DNA from: a bacterium
Lineage (GTDB): Bacteria; Actinomycetota; Acidimicrobiia; Spongiisociales; UBA5794
Length of the DNA: 57,070 nt
Direction of reading: 5' to 3'
NCBI GenBank assembly: GCA_024228555.1
Contig: JAAETI010000993.1
Span: 1 to 57,070, forward strand
This document shows positions 8,191 to 16,539 of the stretch, one piece after another. Within the stretch, counting starts at the first letter, position 1; every line of letters starts with the position of its first letter. A model generated the notes under the pieces. That model saw nothing but the letters and a program-made list of their open reading frames with translations. It had not been told where the DNA came from and did no database searches. Both the position numbers and the translations under genes were made by a program.

Positions 8191-9563
8191 CCAAGCGCAC
8201 GGTGGAGGAAGGCTGCCATCTCCGCTCTGGTGACAGGGGAACTAGGGCAGAAGCGTGAATTGGCCGGTGGGTTGCACCCTTTGGTCACACCGGCAGCTGC
8301 CAGCGATTCGATGTTGGGCTCGAATATGGACCCATCATCATCGGTGAAGGGATCACCCGAAGCCGGCCCGTAGCCGAAGGCACGGACCAGGAAGGTGGCC
8401 ATCTCCGCCCTGGTCAGACTCCGGTTGGGGCAGAACTGATCGTTGGCCGGCGGATTGCATCCCTGGGTGATCCCGGCAGCCGCCAATGCTTCGATCTCGG
8501 CCTCGAACACGGAGTCGTCGTCATCGACGAACCGGTCTCCAGCCGGTGCTGCAGGTAGCGACAGTGCCCTTCCGAGGAACGCCGCCATTTGGCCGCGAGT
8601 CACTCCGGAATCCGGGCAGTACCGGTCGTTCGTCGGTGGGTTGCATCCCTGGGTGATCCCGGCCGCGGCTAGCCAGATGATGTCGGCCTCGAACACCGAT
8701 CCGTCATCGTCGCGGAAGGGCGGCTCAAAGAACTCGTCGTCGTCACAACCCACCCGGTCCGGCCCAAATGCCAGTGAGTCAAAGTGAATCTCGTTGTCAA
8801 CAACGGACTCTGTACCGCCGTAGTAGATGTCGAACCAGAAACTCTTGATGTCGATATCGGCTTCATTGGAGCGGCGAAAGGCGAGATCGCTCTTGGCAAA
8901 GGCAGCTGTCCCGTCCACCCAACCTTCCAGCACCCCATTGTGTGCACCCGGTGTATTGAGATCGATGTGACCCTCGACGCAATACCACTTGCCGTGATCC
9001 AGCGTTGCGACCGATGGGTCCCATGTCCAGATGTCTCCGCGATTGGAGGGACTATCGAGGTGATAGACATAGAAACCGATCAATGTCTTATCGTCAGGCC
9101 CGTTGGGGTAGCCCGGCTGCCCAAAGCTTGGATAGGTTCTCGAGAAGAGCATCCGAGCCGAGAAACAGGGTTCATCCGGTGTCGAAGGGCGACCGCCCAA
9201 GCAGTTATAGGTATAGAGACCGCCAACGCCCGGTAGCTTCCCACGATTTGGTGGCTCGATGTAGAAGCCGCTCGGGAACTTCACCCAATATCGCCACCAC
9301 AGCTCTTCAGGGTCATCCATAGCGTGCTCAGAGAAGTTCCAGTGCCCGCTACTCCCCCAGTGTTGCCCCGTGGGGATCGGCGAAAGCAATCCGCTCCCAG
9401 AGTGCCCCGCAGGCAGCGGCTGCATGCCCCAGGCACCATGGGAGAACACGTCTTCGGTGCCGTCGGCAAACGACTCATCCAGATATGCATTCGAGGTGTC
9501 TGCAACTGCCGGCACCAGTCCCAGCAGCACAAACGCCGCCGCCAATACGAGGACTCGTCTCAT
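8187..9563 (-). CDS. Secreted polysaccharide-lyase-like (PL14-type) protein with three SLH-like repeats
   Basis: 458 residues from the ATG at 9563, which has AGGGAG upstream; an earlier TTG at 9578 is less likely. A signal peptide (RRVLVLAAAFVLLGLVPAVA) precedes a domain of about 250 residues with the beta-sandwich pattern of PL14-like alginate or glucuronan lyases: ELWWRYWVKFPSGF, RGKLPGVGGL, ARMLFSRT, GFYVYHL, HGKWYCVEGHIDLNTPG and GVLEGWVDG. Three SLH-like repeats with GCNPPxNxxFCP end the protein. I infer an enzyme anchored at the cell surface that binds or cleaves an acidic polysaccharide. The lyase assignment is from pattern only; catalytic residues were not mapped. Confidence 0.75.
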   Translation of the reverse strand: MRRVLVLAAAFVLLGLVPAVADTSNAYLDESFADGTEDVFSHGAWGMQPLPAGHSGSGLLSPIPTGQHWGSSGHWNFSEHAMDDPEELWWRYWVKFPSGFYIEPPNRGKLPGVGGLYTYNCLGGRPSTPDEPCFSARMLFSRTYPSFGQPGYPNGPDDKTLIGFYVYHLDSPSNRGDIWTWDPSVATLDHGKWYCVEGHIDLNTPGAHNGVLEGWVDGTAAFAKSDLAFRRSNEADIDIKSFWFDIYYGGTESVVDNEIHFDSLAFGPDRVGCDDDEFFEPPFRDDDGSVFEADIIWLAAAGITQGCNPPTNDRYCPDSGVTRGQMAAFLGRALSLPAAPAGDRFVDDDDSVFEAEIEALAAAGITQGCNPPANDQFCPNRSLTRAEMATFLVRAFGYGPASGDPFTDDDGSIFEPNIESLAAAGVTKGCNPPANSRFCPSSPVTRAEMAAFLHRALG

Positions 9564-9589
9564 CACACTCCCTGACAAAGATTGGGTTG

Positions 9590-10000
9590 TAGCGTAGATA
9601 CACCCTGGGCTCTAGAGATGTATCGGCGCCTGCGGCTCAGTCTGAACCAGATGCCATCGGCCAGATCGGCCGGGCGCAGAGCAAGCAGCCAGGTCACCAC
9701 AGCAGACAGCATGATCAATACCAGCGAGATCGCCCCCATCGCGGCGAGAAAGCCCTCTCGAATCCGATGGGCGCAAGGAACAGCGTCACTGGTAGATCCT
9801 TGAGCGTCGACATCATCACCAGGCCGACCCCGCGAATATCCGGTCCCAATCAGCGGTGCCTCGACAGTGAGGAAACGACGCATCGGTCGCCCCCAGCATC
9901 TTGGCTTCCTCGCGAATCGACTTGGCAGGGCCGTAGGCGCTTGGAGTACCCAGTAGACAGCGCCAGCACGATCCCAGGGAGGGCGAGTGCTGCAGCAAGT
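9590..10000 (-). pseudogene. Remnant of an ABC-transporter permease (iron/thiamine/polyamine type)
   Basis: Reading the minus strand in all three frames gives family pieces in the right order but in changing frames. First comes LAAALALPGIVLAL, then SIREEAKMLGATDASF (the EAA loop that docks on the ATPase), then FLTVEAPLIGTG, then LKDLPVTLFLAPIGFE, and finally a membrane stretch near MGAISLVLIMLSAVVTWLL. At least three frame changes are needed to join them, so no functional permease can be made. It directly follows the ATPase remnant and points the same way as the GNAT gene. This accounts for most of the 690-base gap between the lyase-like gene and the GNAT gene. Confidence 0.7.
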
Positions 10001-10179
10001 TGGCATCGCCCACGAATCCGGCCAACCGCCGATCCTGTGGTATCTCATGGATCTCGGCCGGTGTGCCTTGTTGGACTATGTGTGGTTCCCCCTTCGGCGA
10101 CCAGCGAGATGTCACGATGAACGGGCGTCGGGCCGAACGAAAGAGCGATGTTCGAGGTGGCAAGGGACCGGGCAGACAC
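9981..10179 (-). pseudogene. Remnant of an ABC-transporter ATPase with internal deletion
   Basis: The N-terminal strand of an ABC ATPase can be read (TSNIALSFGPTPVHRDISLV, then AEGG). It is followed, with a frame change, by the C-terminal block HIVQQGTPAEIHEIPQDRRL and FVGDANLL, which is the end of the nucleotide-binding domain in FbpC/PotA-type proteins. Everything between, normally about 180-200 residues including Walker A, the signature motif, Walker B and the H-loop, is missing. Together with the permease remnant it marks a lost import system, probably for iron or a polyamine. Confidence 0.7.
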
Positions 10180-10252
10180 AATTCCCACTATGGCGAGTTT
10201 GCATATCAGGCGGGACCCAACCGGTGCAGGGGCGGCCACGCCACCGCGTTGA

Positions 10253-10753
10253 TCAGAAGTTGCGCTCCATCATGAGCACGGAGTGATACCCGCCAAGCTT
10301 GAAACCCACCTCATCCATTACCCCGACGTCGTGGTAGCCGAGCTTCCTGTGCAGAACGATCGACGGTTCATTCGGAAGCGCGATTAGTGCATACGCCCTG
10401 TGGACAGGAGCCGCAGCCACCCGGTCGAGCAGGGCCACGAACAGCTGCTCGCCAAGGCCGCGACCGACGAATTCTCCTCCAAGCACGATGGTTGTTTCAA
10501 CGGAACTTGAATAGGCCGCCTTCTTGCGGAATGGGCTACTCGAGGCAAAACCGGCGACCGTGCCCTCTGTTTCCAACACCAATACGTGGTAGCGACCGAG
10601 TGAGTCGTTGTACGCGTCGAACCAACTGCGACGCTCCGCAATGGTCCACGGCGCCTCATCAAAGGATGTGTGCCGGTCAACGATGTACTCGTTGTAGATC
10701 TGATTGATGCGGTCGAGATCCGCATCTGTTGCGTCTCTGATCGTCGGATTCAT
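10253..10753 (-). CDS. GNAT N-acetyltransferase, phosphinothricin-acetyltransferase-like
   Basis: 166 residues. The start RDATDADLDRINQIYNEYI and the middle TTIVLGGEFVGRGLGEQLFVAL, with the acetyl-CoA-binding R/Q-x-x-G-x-G/A pattern, are typical of the Pat/YncA branch of GNAT enzymes. LHRKLGYHDVGVMDEVGFK closes the fold. These enzymes acetylate amino groups of phosphinothricin-like compounds, methionine sulfone or related amines; the substrate here is unknown. The ATG at 10753 is chosen over a TTG at 10759. Downstream on the same strand lie only the dead ABC genes. Confidence 0.82.
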   Translation of the reverse strand: MNPTIRDATDADLDRINQIYNEYIVDRHTSFDEAPWTIAERRSWFDAYNDSLGRYHVLVLETEGTVAGFASSSPFRKKAAYSSSVETTIVLGGEFVGRGLGEQLFVALLDRVAAAPVHRAYALIALPNEPSIVLHRKLGYHDVGVMDEVGFKLGGYHSVLMMERNF

Positions 10754-10886
10754 CGGCAAAGACAGTACCCGAATGCCCTGCTCACCACGGACCCTTCAAG
10801 TTACAGCCACGTAATTGATCCCCCCGGCCCATTAAATTCTGGGTGATTCTGGCCGACACTGATAGGACGCTCTACAAAGGTGCCCG

Positions 10887-11480
10887 GTGCAGAGACTCAT
10901 ACGGCTTCTCGATGCCACAGACACAGAGTTGGCCGCGCACGGGCGCCGCGCTTCACGATTGGCTGGCGATATTGCGGCGACCATGTCGCTCGACGCCAAC
11001 CTCATCGGTCGACTGCGGGTCGCTGCCCAGTTGCACGACATCGGAAAGCTCTTCATCCCCGATGACATCCTCAATGAGCCCGGACCGCTCACGGATGCGC
11101 AGTGGGTAGAGCTTCGCCACCATCCGCGGATGGGCTACGAGTTGGTACGTGACCGAGTTCCCTCCGAAGTGGCGCGGATCGTGCTCACCCACCACGAGCG
11201 AGTCGACGGCACTGGCTATCCGAATGCCATCGCCGCCGCTGCAATCCCTCTAGAGGCACGAATCCTCCAAGTCGCCGACGCCGTTGATGCCATAACAAGC
11301 GATCGTCCCTACCAGCGGGCACTCTCCTTCGACTATGCGATCGACGAGATGATTCGGTGCTCCGGCACTCAGTTCGATCCCAGCGTGGTTGAGGCAATCG
11401 TGTCCTTGTCATCCAATCAAGCCTGGGTTGACAGCCGCTTCAGCGAGGCTTCGCCTCTACTCAGCGAGGTCGCTGTCTAG
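10887..11480 (+). CDS. HD-GYP domain phosphodiesterase-like protein without a sensor domain
   Basis: 197 residues, beginning at a GTG with AAAGG six bases upstream. The HD-GYP set of motifs is complete: AQLHDIGKLFIPDDIL, HHPRMGYEL, LTHHERVDGTGYP and ILQVADAVDAITSDRPY. Such domains hydrolyse cyclic di-GMP or related dinucleotides with a di- or tri-metal site. The usual N-terminal receiver, GAF or membrane domain is absent; only about 40 residues precede the HD motif. It is therefore a stand-alone domain whose input is not encoded in it. It is flanked by the GNAT gene (divergent) and a DoxX gene. Confidence 0.85.
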   Translation: MQRLIRLLDATDTELAAHGRRASRLAGDIAATMSLDANLIGRLRVAAQLHDIGKLFIPDDILNEPGPLTDAQWVELRHHPRMGYELVRDRVPSEVARIVLTHHERVDGTGYPNAIAAAAIPLEARILQVADAVDAITSDRPYQRALSFDYAIDEMIRCSGTQFDPSVVEAIVSLSSNQAWVDSRFSEASPLLSEVAV

Positions 11481-11549
11481 CCAGCCGCAGAATATCTGCC
11501 GCCACTCATTGGTTGAACGTTCCACAGCTTCACTGCGAGAGGAACCGCC

Positions 11550-12050
11550 ATGGAGAGCTTCGACTGGGCAATGCTCCTGCTCCGCGTCGGCACCGGATTG
11601 ATCATCTTGGCGCACGGGGTCAACCACGCCAGAGGGAGAGCCCGCACCAAGGCTTGGTTTGAGTCCATTGGATTTCGCTTGGCCGAATTGCAGTGGTTGG
11701 CGTCGACGACCAGCGAATTCGCTATTGGTCTGGCGCTGATCGCTGGATTGCTCACAGGACCGGCCGCAGCTGGACTCGTCGCGGTGATGTTCGTCGCCTA
11801 TTGGTCGGTCCACAGACATAATGGGTTCTTCGTCTTCCGGCCCGGTGAGGGTTGGGAGTACGTGGCCACCCTGGCGATGATCGGGGCTGTGATCGCAATA
11901 GCCGGACCGGGTTCAGCGTCACTTGACGACACGATCGGTCTGGCAGAGAACCTCAGTGGGTCAGTCGGCGCCCTGCTGGTGGTTGGAGCGGTCGGTCTGG
12001 CTGCCATCCAGCTGGCAGCCTTCCTACGGCCTCCTCCGACAGAGAGCTAG
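11550..12050 (+). CDS. DoxX-family membrane protein
   Basis: 166 residues with four predicted membrane helices and the DoxX pattern: LLLRVGTGLIILAHGVNH near the start, WFESIGF in the first loop, then helices with FAIGLALIAGLLTG and YVATLAMIGAVIAIAG. AGAGGA lies before the ATG. DoxX proteins are membrane components tied to redox balance or thiol stress, and their chemistry is poorly known. It ends on a TAG that is part of the CTAG shared with the convergent Na/Pi transporter. Confidence 0.8.
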   Translation: MESFDWAMLLLRVGTGLIILAHGVNHARGRARTKAWFESIGFRLAELQWLASTTSEFAIGLALIAGLLTGPAAAGLVAVMFVAYWSVHRHNGFFVFRPGEGWEYVATLAMIGAVIAIAGPGSASLDDTIGLAENLSGSVGALLVVGAVGLAAIQLAAFLRPPPTES

Positions 12051-13723
12051 TTTTCCGCTCGCTCTGTGGTCGGAATCGCCACTCGTGCCGTGCGGCGGGT
12101 GAAGTAGAAAATGCGGACAAGATGGGCGATGAGGTCAGTCTCGAAGGCATAGGTCTGAATACGATTCGGTTCGTCCGCGATCAGTCGATCGGCTTGGTGA
12201 CGTGTCGTCTTCTTCGCCAAGGAGTTGATTTCGCTCTTCATTGCGCCGACCCGGCGTGCGGCGTTCTCGTTCTTCTGGGTAACGGCCATCATTGCAAGTT
12301 CGTAGCCGGCCTGCACCTCGTCGTGGAGTTCGCCGAGGAGGACAGCCGTTTCGTCGCTCACCACAACATCCTGTTCGATTCGAGACAGACCTAGCTGGAC
12401 GAGGTTCGTCTCGATGATGTCACCGATGGCTTCGAGGTTGTTCGTGGCTTCCATCAGCTGGATCAGTTCTTTCGAATCCCGCTCGCCTAGCTCTTCCTTA
12501 CTCAACAGACCCAGGTATTCGAGTATCGAGCCGTACAGCGAGTCGACCTCGTCGTCCATGGCCTCAATCGTGACGAGGTCCGAATTCGTACCAGAGATAA
12601 CCGCGGGGACCGAAGCACGAAGCATCACCCGCACCCGCTCCGCCATCCGCAGCAACTCGAGTCGTGCTCGGTCGAGCGCCAGCGCCGGGGTGCTGATAAG
12701 ACCCTTGTCCAGATAACGGGGCCGCACGACCTCTGGCTCCTGACGATCAGGAACCAGACGGATAACCAACGCCGCAAGCTGTTTCGTGAACCCGATGAAG
12801 ATGACCGTGTTGACGACGTTGAAGATGGTATGGGCGTTGGCGATTTGGCGAGCCAAGCTCCCGCCGATGCCTTCTACCCAAGATGCCAGGAGCGGGATGA
12901 ACGGCAACCACAGCAAGACGCCGAGAACATTGAAGAATGTGTGAACCCAAGCCGCCCGCAGCGCATCGCGCGGTTTCCCGATTGCCGCGAGCTGGGCGGT
13001 AACGCTGGTTCCGACGTTGGCTCCAAATATCAATGCAATACCAGCCTCGATACCGATCAGTCCCTCGAATGCAAGAGCGAGCACCACACCTGTGGTTGCC
13101 GAGGACGACTGCACTACGGCGGTGAACATGGCTCCCGCAACCACCCCAGTGATCGGGTTGCTCATGCCTGCCATCCAATCGCGGAACGGCTCGTAATCGC
13201 TGAGCGGGCCCATTGCATTGCCCATCACCGACATGCCAAAGAAGATCATTCCCAGGCCAAGAAGCAGCCCACCTTGGGCACGACGGGTTTCATTCCTGGA
13301 GAAGAAGCGAATGCCAAATCCAACGCCGACGAGGGCGAGGGCATAGCGACTGACTTTGAACGCGATGATTTGGGCGGTGACCGTGGTACCGATGTTGGCG
13401 CCCATGATGACCCCAACCGATTGCTCGAGGGTCATGAGGCCGGCGGTAATGAACCCGACGACCAGGACGGTCGTCACTGAAGACGACTGAATGACTGCGG
13501 TCAATCCGGCACCGGTTGCAGCTGCTGCGAAACGGTTCGAAGTCAGCTTGTTGAGGATGGTGCGCATCCGGTCGCCAGCCATAACCCGCAGCGAACGAGT
13601 CATCCGATCCATGCCCATGAGGAAGAGGGCGAGACCGCCAAAAAGTCCGGTGACCACCACAAACCAGTCGATGGTGCCGGAGTCAGTCGCTGACTCGGTC
13701 ACGGCTAGCAATACATGTCCCAC
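12047..13723 (-). CDS. Na/Pi cotransporter family protein with PhoU-like tail
   Basis: 558 residues. The membrane half contains the inverted repeats of NptA-type sodium/phosphate symporters, each with QSSS: GLTAVIQSSSVTTVLVVGFI with GANIGTTVTAQI, and AVVQSSSATTGVVLALAF with GANVGTSVTAQL. The C-terminal 200 residues are helical, with two PhoU-like units, as in bacterial YjbB/NptA proteins. It moves phosphate across the membrane, coupled to sodium in characterised relatives; direction is not certain in the PhoU-fused kind. The GTG start has GGAG upstream. No pho regulon genes are adjacent. Confidence 0.87.
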   Translation of the reverse strand: MGHVLLAVTESATDSGTIDWFVVVTGLFGGLALFLMGMDRMTRSLRVMAGDRMRTILNKLTSNRFAAAATGAGLTAVIQSSSVTTVLVVGFITAGLMTLEQSVGVIMGANIGTTVTAQIIAFKVSRYALALVGVGFGIRFFSRNETRRAQGGLLLGLGMIFFGMSVMGNAMGPLSDYEPFRDWMAGMSNPITGVVAGAMFTAVVQSSSATTGVVLALAFEGLIGIEAGIALIFGANVGTSVTAQLAAIGKPRDALRAAWVHTFFNVLGVLLWLPFIPLLASWVEGIGGSLARQIANAHTIFNVVNTVIFIGFTKQLAALVIRLVPDRQEPEVVRPRYLDKGLISTPALALDRARLELLRMAERVRVMLRASVPAVISGTNSDLVTIEAMDDEVDSLYGSILEYLGLLSKEELGERDSKELIQLMEATNNLEAIGDIIETNLVQLGLSRIEQDVVVSDETAVLLGELHDEVQAGYELAMMAVTQKNENAARRVGAMKSEINSLAKKTTRHQADRLIADEPNRIQTYAFETDLIAHLVRIFYFTRRTARVAIPTTERAEN

Positions 13724-13793
13724 TGGTCGCCGGCTCCTCTCAGGCGGTCAGTTGTGCTCGCACCATAATCACCAAGCGCGGCTGCCTGCTGTC

Positions 13794-14936
13794 TCACAGG
13801 ACAGGAAGACCCAATCCCCTGCTGATAACGAGGCGCTGGATCTCGGATGTGCCTTCGCCAATCTCGAGGATTTTGGCATCGCGGTAGAAACGGGCAACGG
13901 GCGAACTCTCCATGAACCCAGCGCCGCCATATATCTGAGTCGCGATGCGGCTCGCTGATACCGCGGCTTCGCTGGCGTAGAGCTTGGCGACGGCCGCAGC
14001 CTGCTTGATTGGGCGACCGGCATCCTTGAGGGCGGCCGCCCGATAGGTGAGCATCCTGGCCGCATCAACCATGACTTTGAGGTCGGCACACTGGAAGGCA
14101 ACGCCTTGATTCGCTCCAATGGGACGACCAAAGGCCTGACGGGTCTTGGCGTAGTCCACCGAGACGTCAAGACATGCTTGCGCCAGCCCAAGAGCCAAGG
14201 CCGCGATGGCGATCCGGCCGTCATCAAGAGTCGCAAGAAATTGATGGAATCCTCGACCACGGGTACCAAGGAGATTCTCGGCGGGAACCCGGCAATCCTC
14301 GAAGACAAGCCCCCTGGTGTCGGATGCATGCCAGCCCATCTTCTTGTAGGCAGGCTCGACCGTGAAACCTTCTGTACCCGCAGGCACGATGATCGACGAG
14401 ATCTCGTTCTCGTTGGTGCGGGCCGTAATCGTCACCACAGAGGTGAGTTCGGTGCCGGCATTGGTAATGAAGGCCTTGGAGCCGTTGATTACCCATTCGT
14501 CACCGTCGAGAACTGCCTTGGTCTTCGTTGCACCCGCATCCGAACCCGCTTCGGCCTCGGTGAGGCCGAACCCCGCAAGCGCGTTGCCGGAGAGCAGATC
14601 CGGGAGAAGCCTCTCCTTCTGTTCAGCACTCCCGTAGTTGAAGATCGGATTGATGCCGAGGCCGACTCCGGCTTCGAGTGTGATCCCCATTGACTGGTCG
14701 ACCCGACCTATCTCCTCGATGGCGACACACAGCGAGGTGAAGTCGCCACCTATGCCGCCGACGTCCTCGGGGAAGGGAAGACCGAATAGACCCAACTCCC
14801 CCATCTTCCGGACCGTCGCGACGGGAAAGGCACCTGTCTCATCCCACCTGGCGGCCTGGGGGGCAATCTCTGCCTCGGCGAAGTCGCGGACGACCTTCCG
14901 GAATGATTCGTGCTCGTCGGCAAGTTCGAATCTCAA
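13794..14936 (-). CDS. Acyl-CoA dehydrogenase
   Basis: About 380 residues. Signature blocks are clear: LTEAEAGSDAGATKTKAVLD and GSKAFITNAGTE (FAD and substrate contacts), YAKTRQAFGRPIGANQGVAFQ, and MESSPVARFYRDAKILEIGEGTSEIQRLVI, in which the Glu of EGTSE is the usual catalytic base. It removes two hydrogens alpha-beta from a short- or branched-chain acyl-CoA, using FAD and passing electrons to ETF. The TTG at 14936 has AGAGG seven bases upstream. A GTG at 14951 would overlap the maf stop and is the alternative. It follows maf on the same strand. Confidence 0.87.
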   Translation of the reverse strand: MRFELADEHESFRKVVRDFAEAEIAPQAARWDETGAFPVATVRKMGELGLFGLPFPEDVGGIGGDFTSLCVAIEEIGRVDQSMGITLEAGVGLGINPIFNYGSAEQKERLLPDLLSGNALAGFGLTEAEAGSDAGATKTKAVLDGDEWVINGSKAFITNAGTELTSVVTITARTNENEISSIIVPAGTEGFTVEPAYKKMGWHASDTRGLVFEDCRVPAENLLGTRGRGFHQFLATLDDGRIAIAALALGLAQACLDVSVDYAKTRQAFGRPIGANQGVAFQCADLKVMVDAARMLTYRAAALKDAGRPIKQAAAVAKLYASEAAVSASRIATQIYGGAGFMESSPVARFYRDAKILEIGEGTSEIQRLVISRGLGLPVL

Positions 14937-14947
14937 TGCTGTTCCTC

Positions 14948-15559
14948 TCACATACGGGTTGGCACAATTCCGTTTCGTATCAGCAAATCAACCACGGATT
15001 CGAGAGGCAGGCCTATGACGGTCGAGCGCAAGCCTTCAACACTCTCTACGAAGCCTCTCCCTTTGCCCTGAAGCGCATATGCCCCAGCCTTGTCGAGCGG
15101 CTCGCCTGTAGCCGCGTAGGCAGCCGCCTCCTCATCCGATACGGCTCTCATCGTGACCCGAGCCGCATCGATTCCCGTCTCGATCTGCCCACCTGGCTGA
15201 ACCAGCGAAAAGCCCGTGTAGACCATGTGCGACCTACCAGCAAGCGACAAGAGCATCTCTGCCGCCTCGTCCTCGTCGACTGGCTTGCCATATACACGCT
15301 CACCCAGCGCGACACTTGTGTCGAAACCAAGAACGAATGCGTTCGAGTGGCTAGCGGCGACCACCTCGGCCTTCTCCTTGGCCATGCGCACTACGAACTC
15401 TTCTGGTGGTTCGTCTGCCAACCGGATCTCCTCAATATCGGGAGACACCACTTCGAACTCGAACCCCGCCATGCTGAGCAGCAGACGGCGGCGCGGCGAG
15501 CCACTGGCGAGAACCAGCGGCTTGGAGATCGGGTCAGTTACTTCAGACTCTTCGGTCAT
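14948..15559 (-). CDS. maf: Maf-family nucleotide pyrophosphatase
   Basis: 203 residues, normal for the family. LVLASGSPRRRLLLSMAGF is the N-terminal phosphate-binding signature, followed by RMAKEKAEVVA, VLGFDTSVALGERVYGKP and GRSHMVYTGFSLV. Maf proteins hydrolyse dTTP, UTP and modified nucleotides and affect septation and house-cleaning. The ATG at 15559 is preceded six bases earlier by TACCGT and lacks a Shine-Dalgarno, so it may be leaderless. The acyl-CoA dehydrogenase follows with an overlap or a ten-base gap depending on its start. Confidence 0.9.
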   Translation of the reverse strand: MTEESEVTDPISKPLVLASGSPRRRLLLSMAGFEFEVVSPDIEEIRLADEPPEEFVVRMAKEKAEVVAASHSNAFVLGFDTSVALGERVYGKPVDEDEAAEMLLSLAGRSHMVYTGFSLVQPGGQIETGIDAARVTMRAVSDEEAAAYAATGEPLDKAGAYALQGKGRGFVESVEGLRSTVIGLPLESVVDLLIRNGIVPTRM

Positions 15560-15565
15560 ACCGAC

Positions 15566-15571
15566 ACGGTA
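15566..15571 (-). promoter_or_regulatory. -10-like TACCGT before maf
   Basis: TACCGT (minus strand) is separated from the maf ATG by six bases and no ribosome-binding site is present. It is weaker than the TATACT or TAGTAT cases but has the same spacing. Confidence 0.3.
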
Positions 15572-15675
15572 GCGCGCTGGCTCGACCGAGATCGTGGCGA
15601 AGCTATGTTCCTGCCGGATCGGGAACTTCCCTCGGGCTATCGTGTCTATTGGGAGTACCGAACGGAGAGCAGCAG

Positions 15676-16530
15676 ATGCGTTGGCGCAACCTTGAACGCA
15701 GCAAGAACGTAGAGGATCGCCGCGGCCAGGGTGCCAAAATGGCCGGCGGGGTGGGGGGCCTCGGCATGATCGGCTTGCTTCTGGTGCTTCTCATGGGAGG
15801 AGGCGGCGGTGACGTTGGCGACCTTCTGGGTCAGTTGGCCACCCCATCCACCAGCGCACCGGCTCAGGACTCATCCGACTTTGAGGGCATCGATGATGAC
15901 GAAGCGTTCGTCATGGCCATATTGGGGACAACGGAAACCCTGTGGACCGACGTGTTTGCTTCCAGCGGGCAAACCTATGACCCCGCGACCGTGGTGCTCT
16001 TCAGCAACGCGACCCAGTCGGGTTGCGGTGGCGCCAATTCAGCTACCGGCCCCCACTACTGCCCTCTCGACGAGACCGTATACATCGATCTAACGTTCTA
16101 CGACGAGCTGCAACGCCGCTTCGGAGCGGAGGGTGGCGATTTCGCCGAGGCCTACGTACTCGCCCACGAGATCGGTCATCACATTCAGCACGAGACTGGG
16201 ATCATGGACCAGGTGCGGGAGGTGCAGCAGTCTCGACCGACAGATGCCAACGAATTCTCAGTCCGTCTCGAACTGCAGGCCGACTGCCTCGCAGGGGTTT
16301 GGGCCAATTCAATCTTCCAGCGAGAGAATGTGCTCGAACCGGGCGACATCTCAGAGGGACTGAGCGCAGCCGAAGCGGTCGGTGACGATCGTATCCAGAT
16401 GACGACAACCGGTCGGGTCAACCCTGAGTCATTCACCCACGGGACGTCCGAGCAACGCATCAAGTGGTTCAACGTTGGCTACGAAACCGGCGACCCTGCG
16501 GCTTGCGACACCTTCAACCAGGACATCTAG
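15676..16530 (+). CDS. Putative neutral zinc metallopeptidase (YpfJ family)
   Basis: 284 residues from the ATG at 15676, which has GGAG seven bases upstream. A short basic cytosolic head (MRWRNLERSKNVEDRRGQG) is followed by one membrane helix (GLGMIGLLLVLLMGGGGG) and an outside domain. The zinc motif is AYVLAHEIGHHIQHETG (HExxH), with YIDLTFYDEL before it and ELQADCLAGVW after it supplying a further Glu ligand. The domain order and the late TTGRVNPESFTHGTSEQRIKW block are typical of the family. Substrate is unknown. It converges on the glutaryl-CoA-dehydrogenase-like gene with nine bases between stops. Confidence 0.87.
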   Translation: MRWRNLERSKNVEDRRGQGAKMAGGVGGLGMIGLLLVLLMGGGGGDVGDLLGQLATPSTSAPAQDSSDFEGIDDDEAFVMAILGTTETLWTDVFASSGQTYDPATVVLFSNATQSGCGGANSATGPHYCPLDETVYIDLTFYDELQRRFGAEGGDFAEAYVLAHEIGHHIQHETGIMDQVREVQQSRPTDANEFSVRLELQADCLAGVWANSIFQRENVLEPGDISEGLSAAEAVGDDRIQMTTTGRVNPESFTHGTSEQRIKWFNVGYETGDPAACDTFNQDI

Positions 16531-16539
16531 GCCCGCCAC

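Noticed and set aside
8443-8787. Plus-strand frame opposite the SLH-like repeats
   Set aside because: It is the mirror of the repeat coding sequence, with no start signal, and the minus-strand frame has a signal peptide and family motifs.
12830-13480. Long plus-strand frame opposite the Na/Pi transporter
   Set aside because: Antisense shadow of a clear transporter gene; composition is not protein-like and there is no ribosome-binding site.
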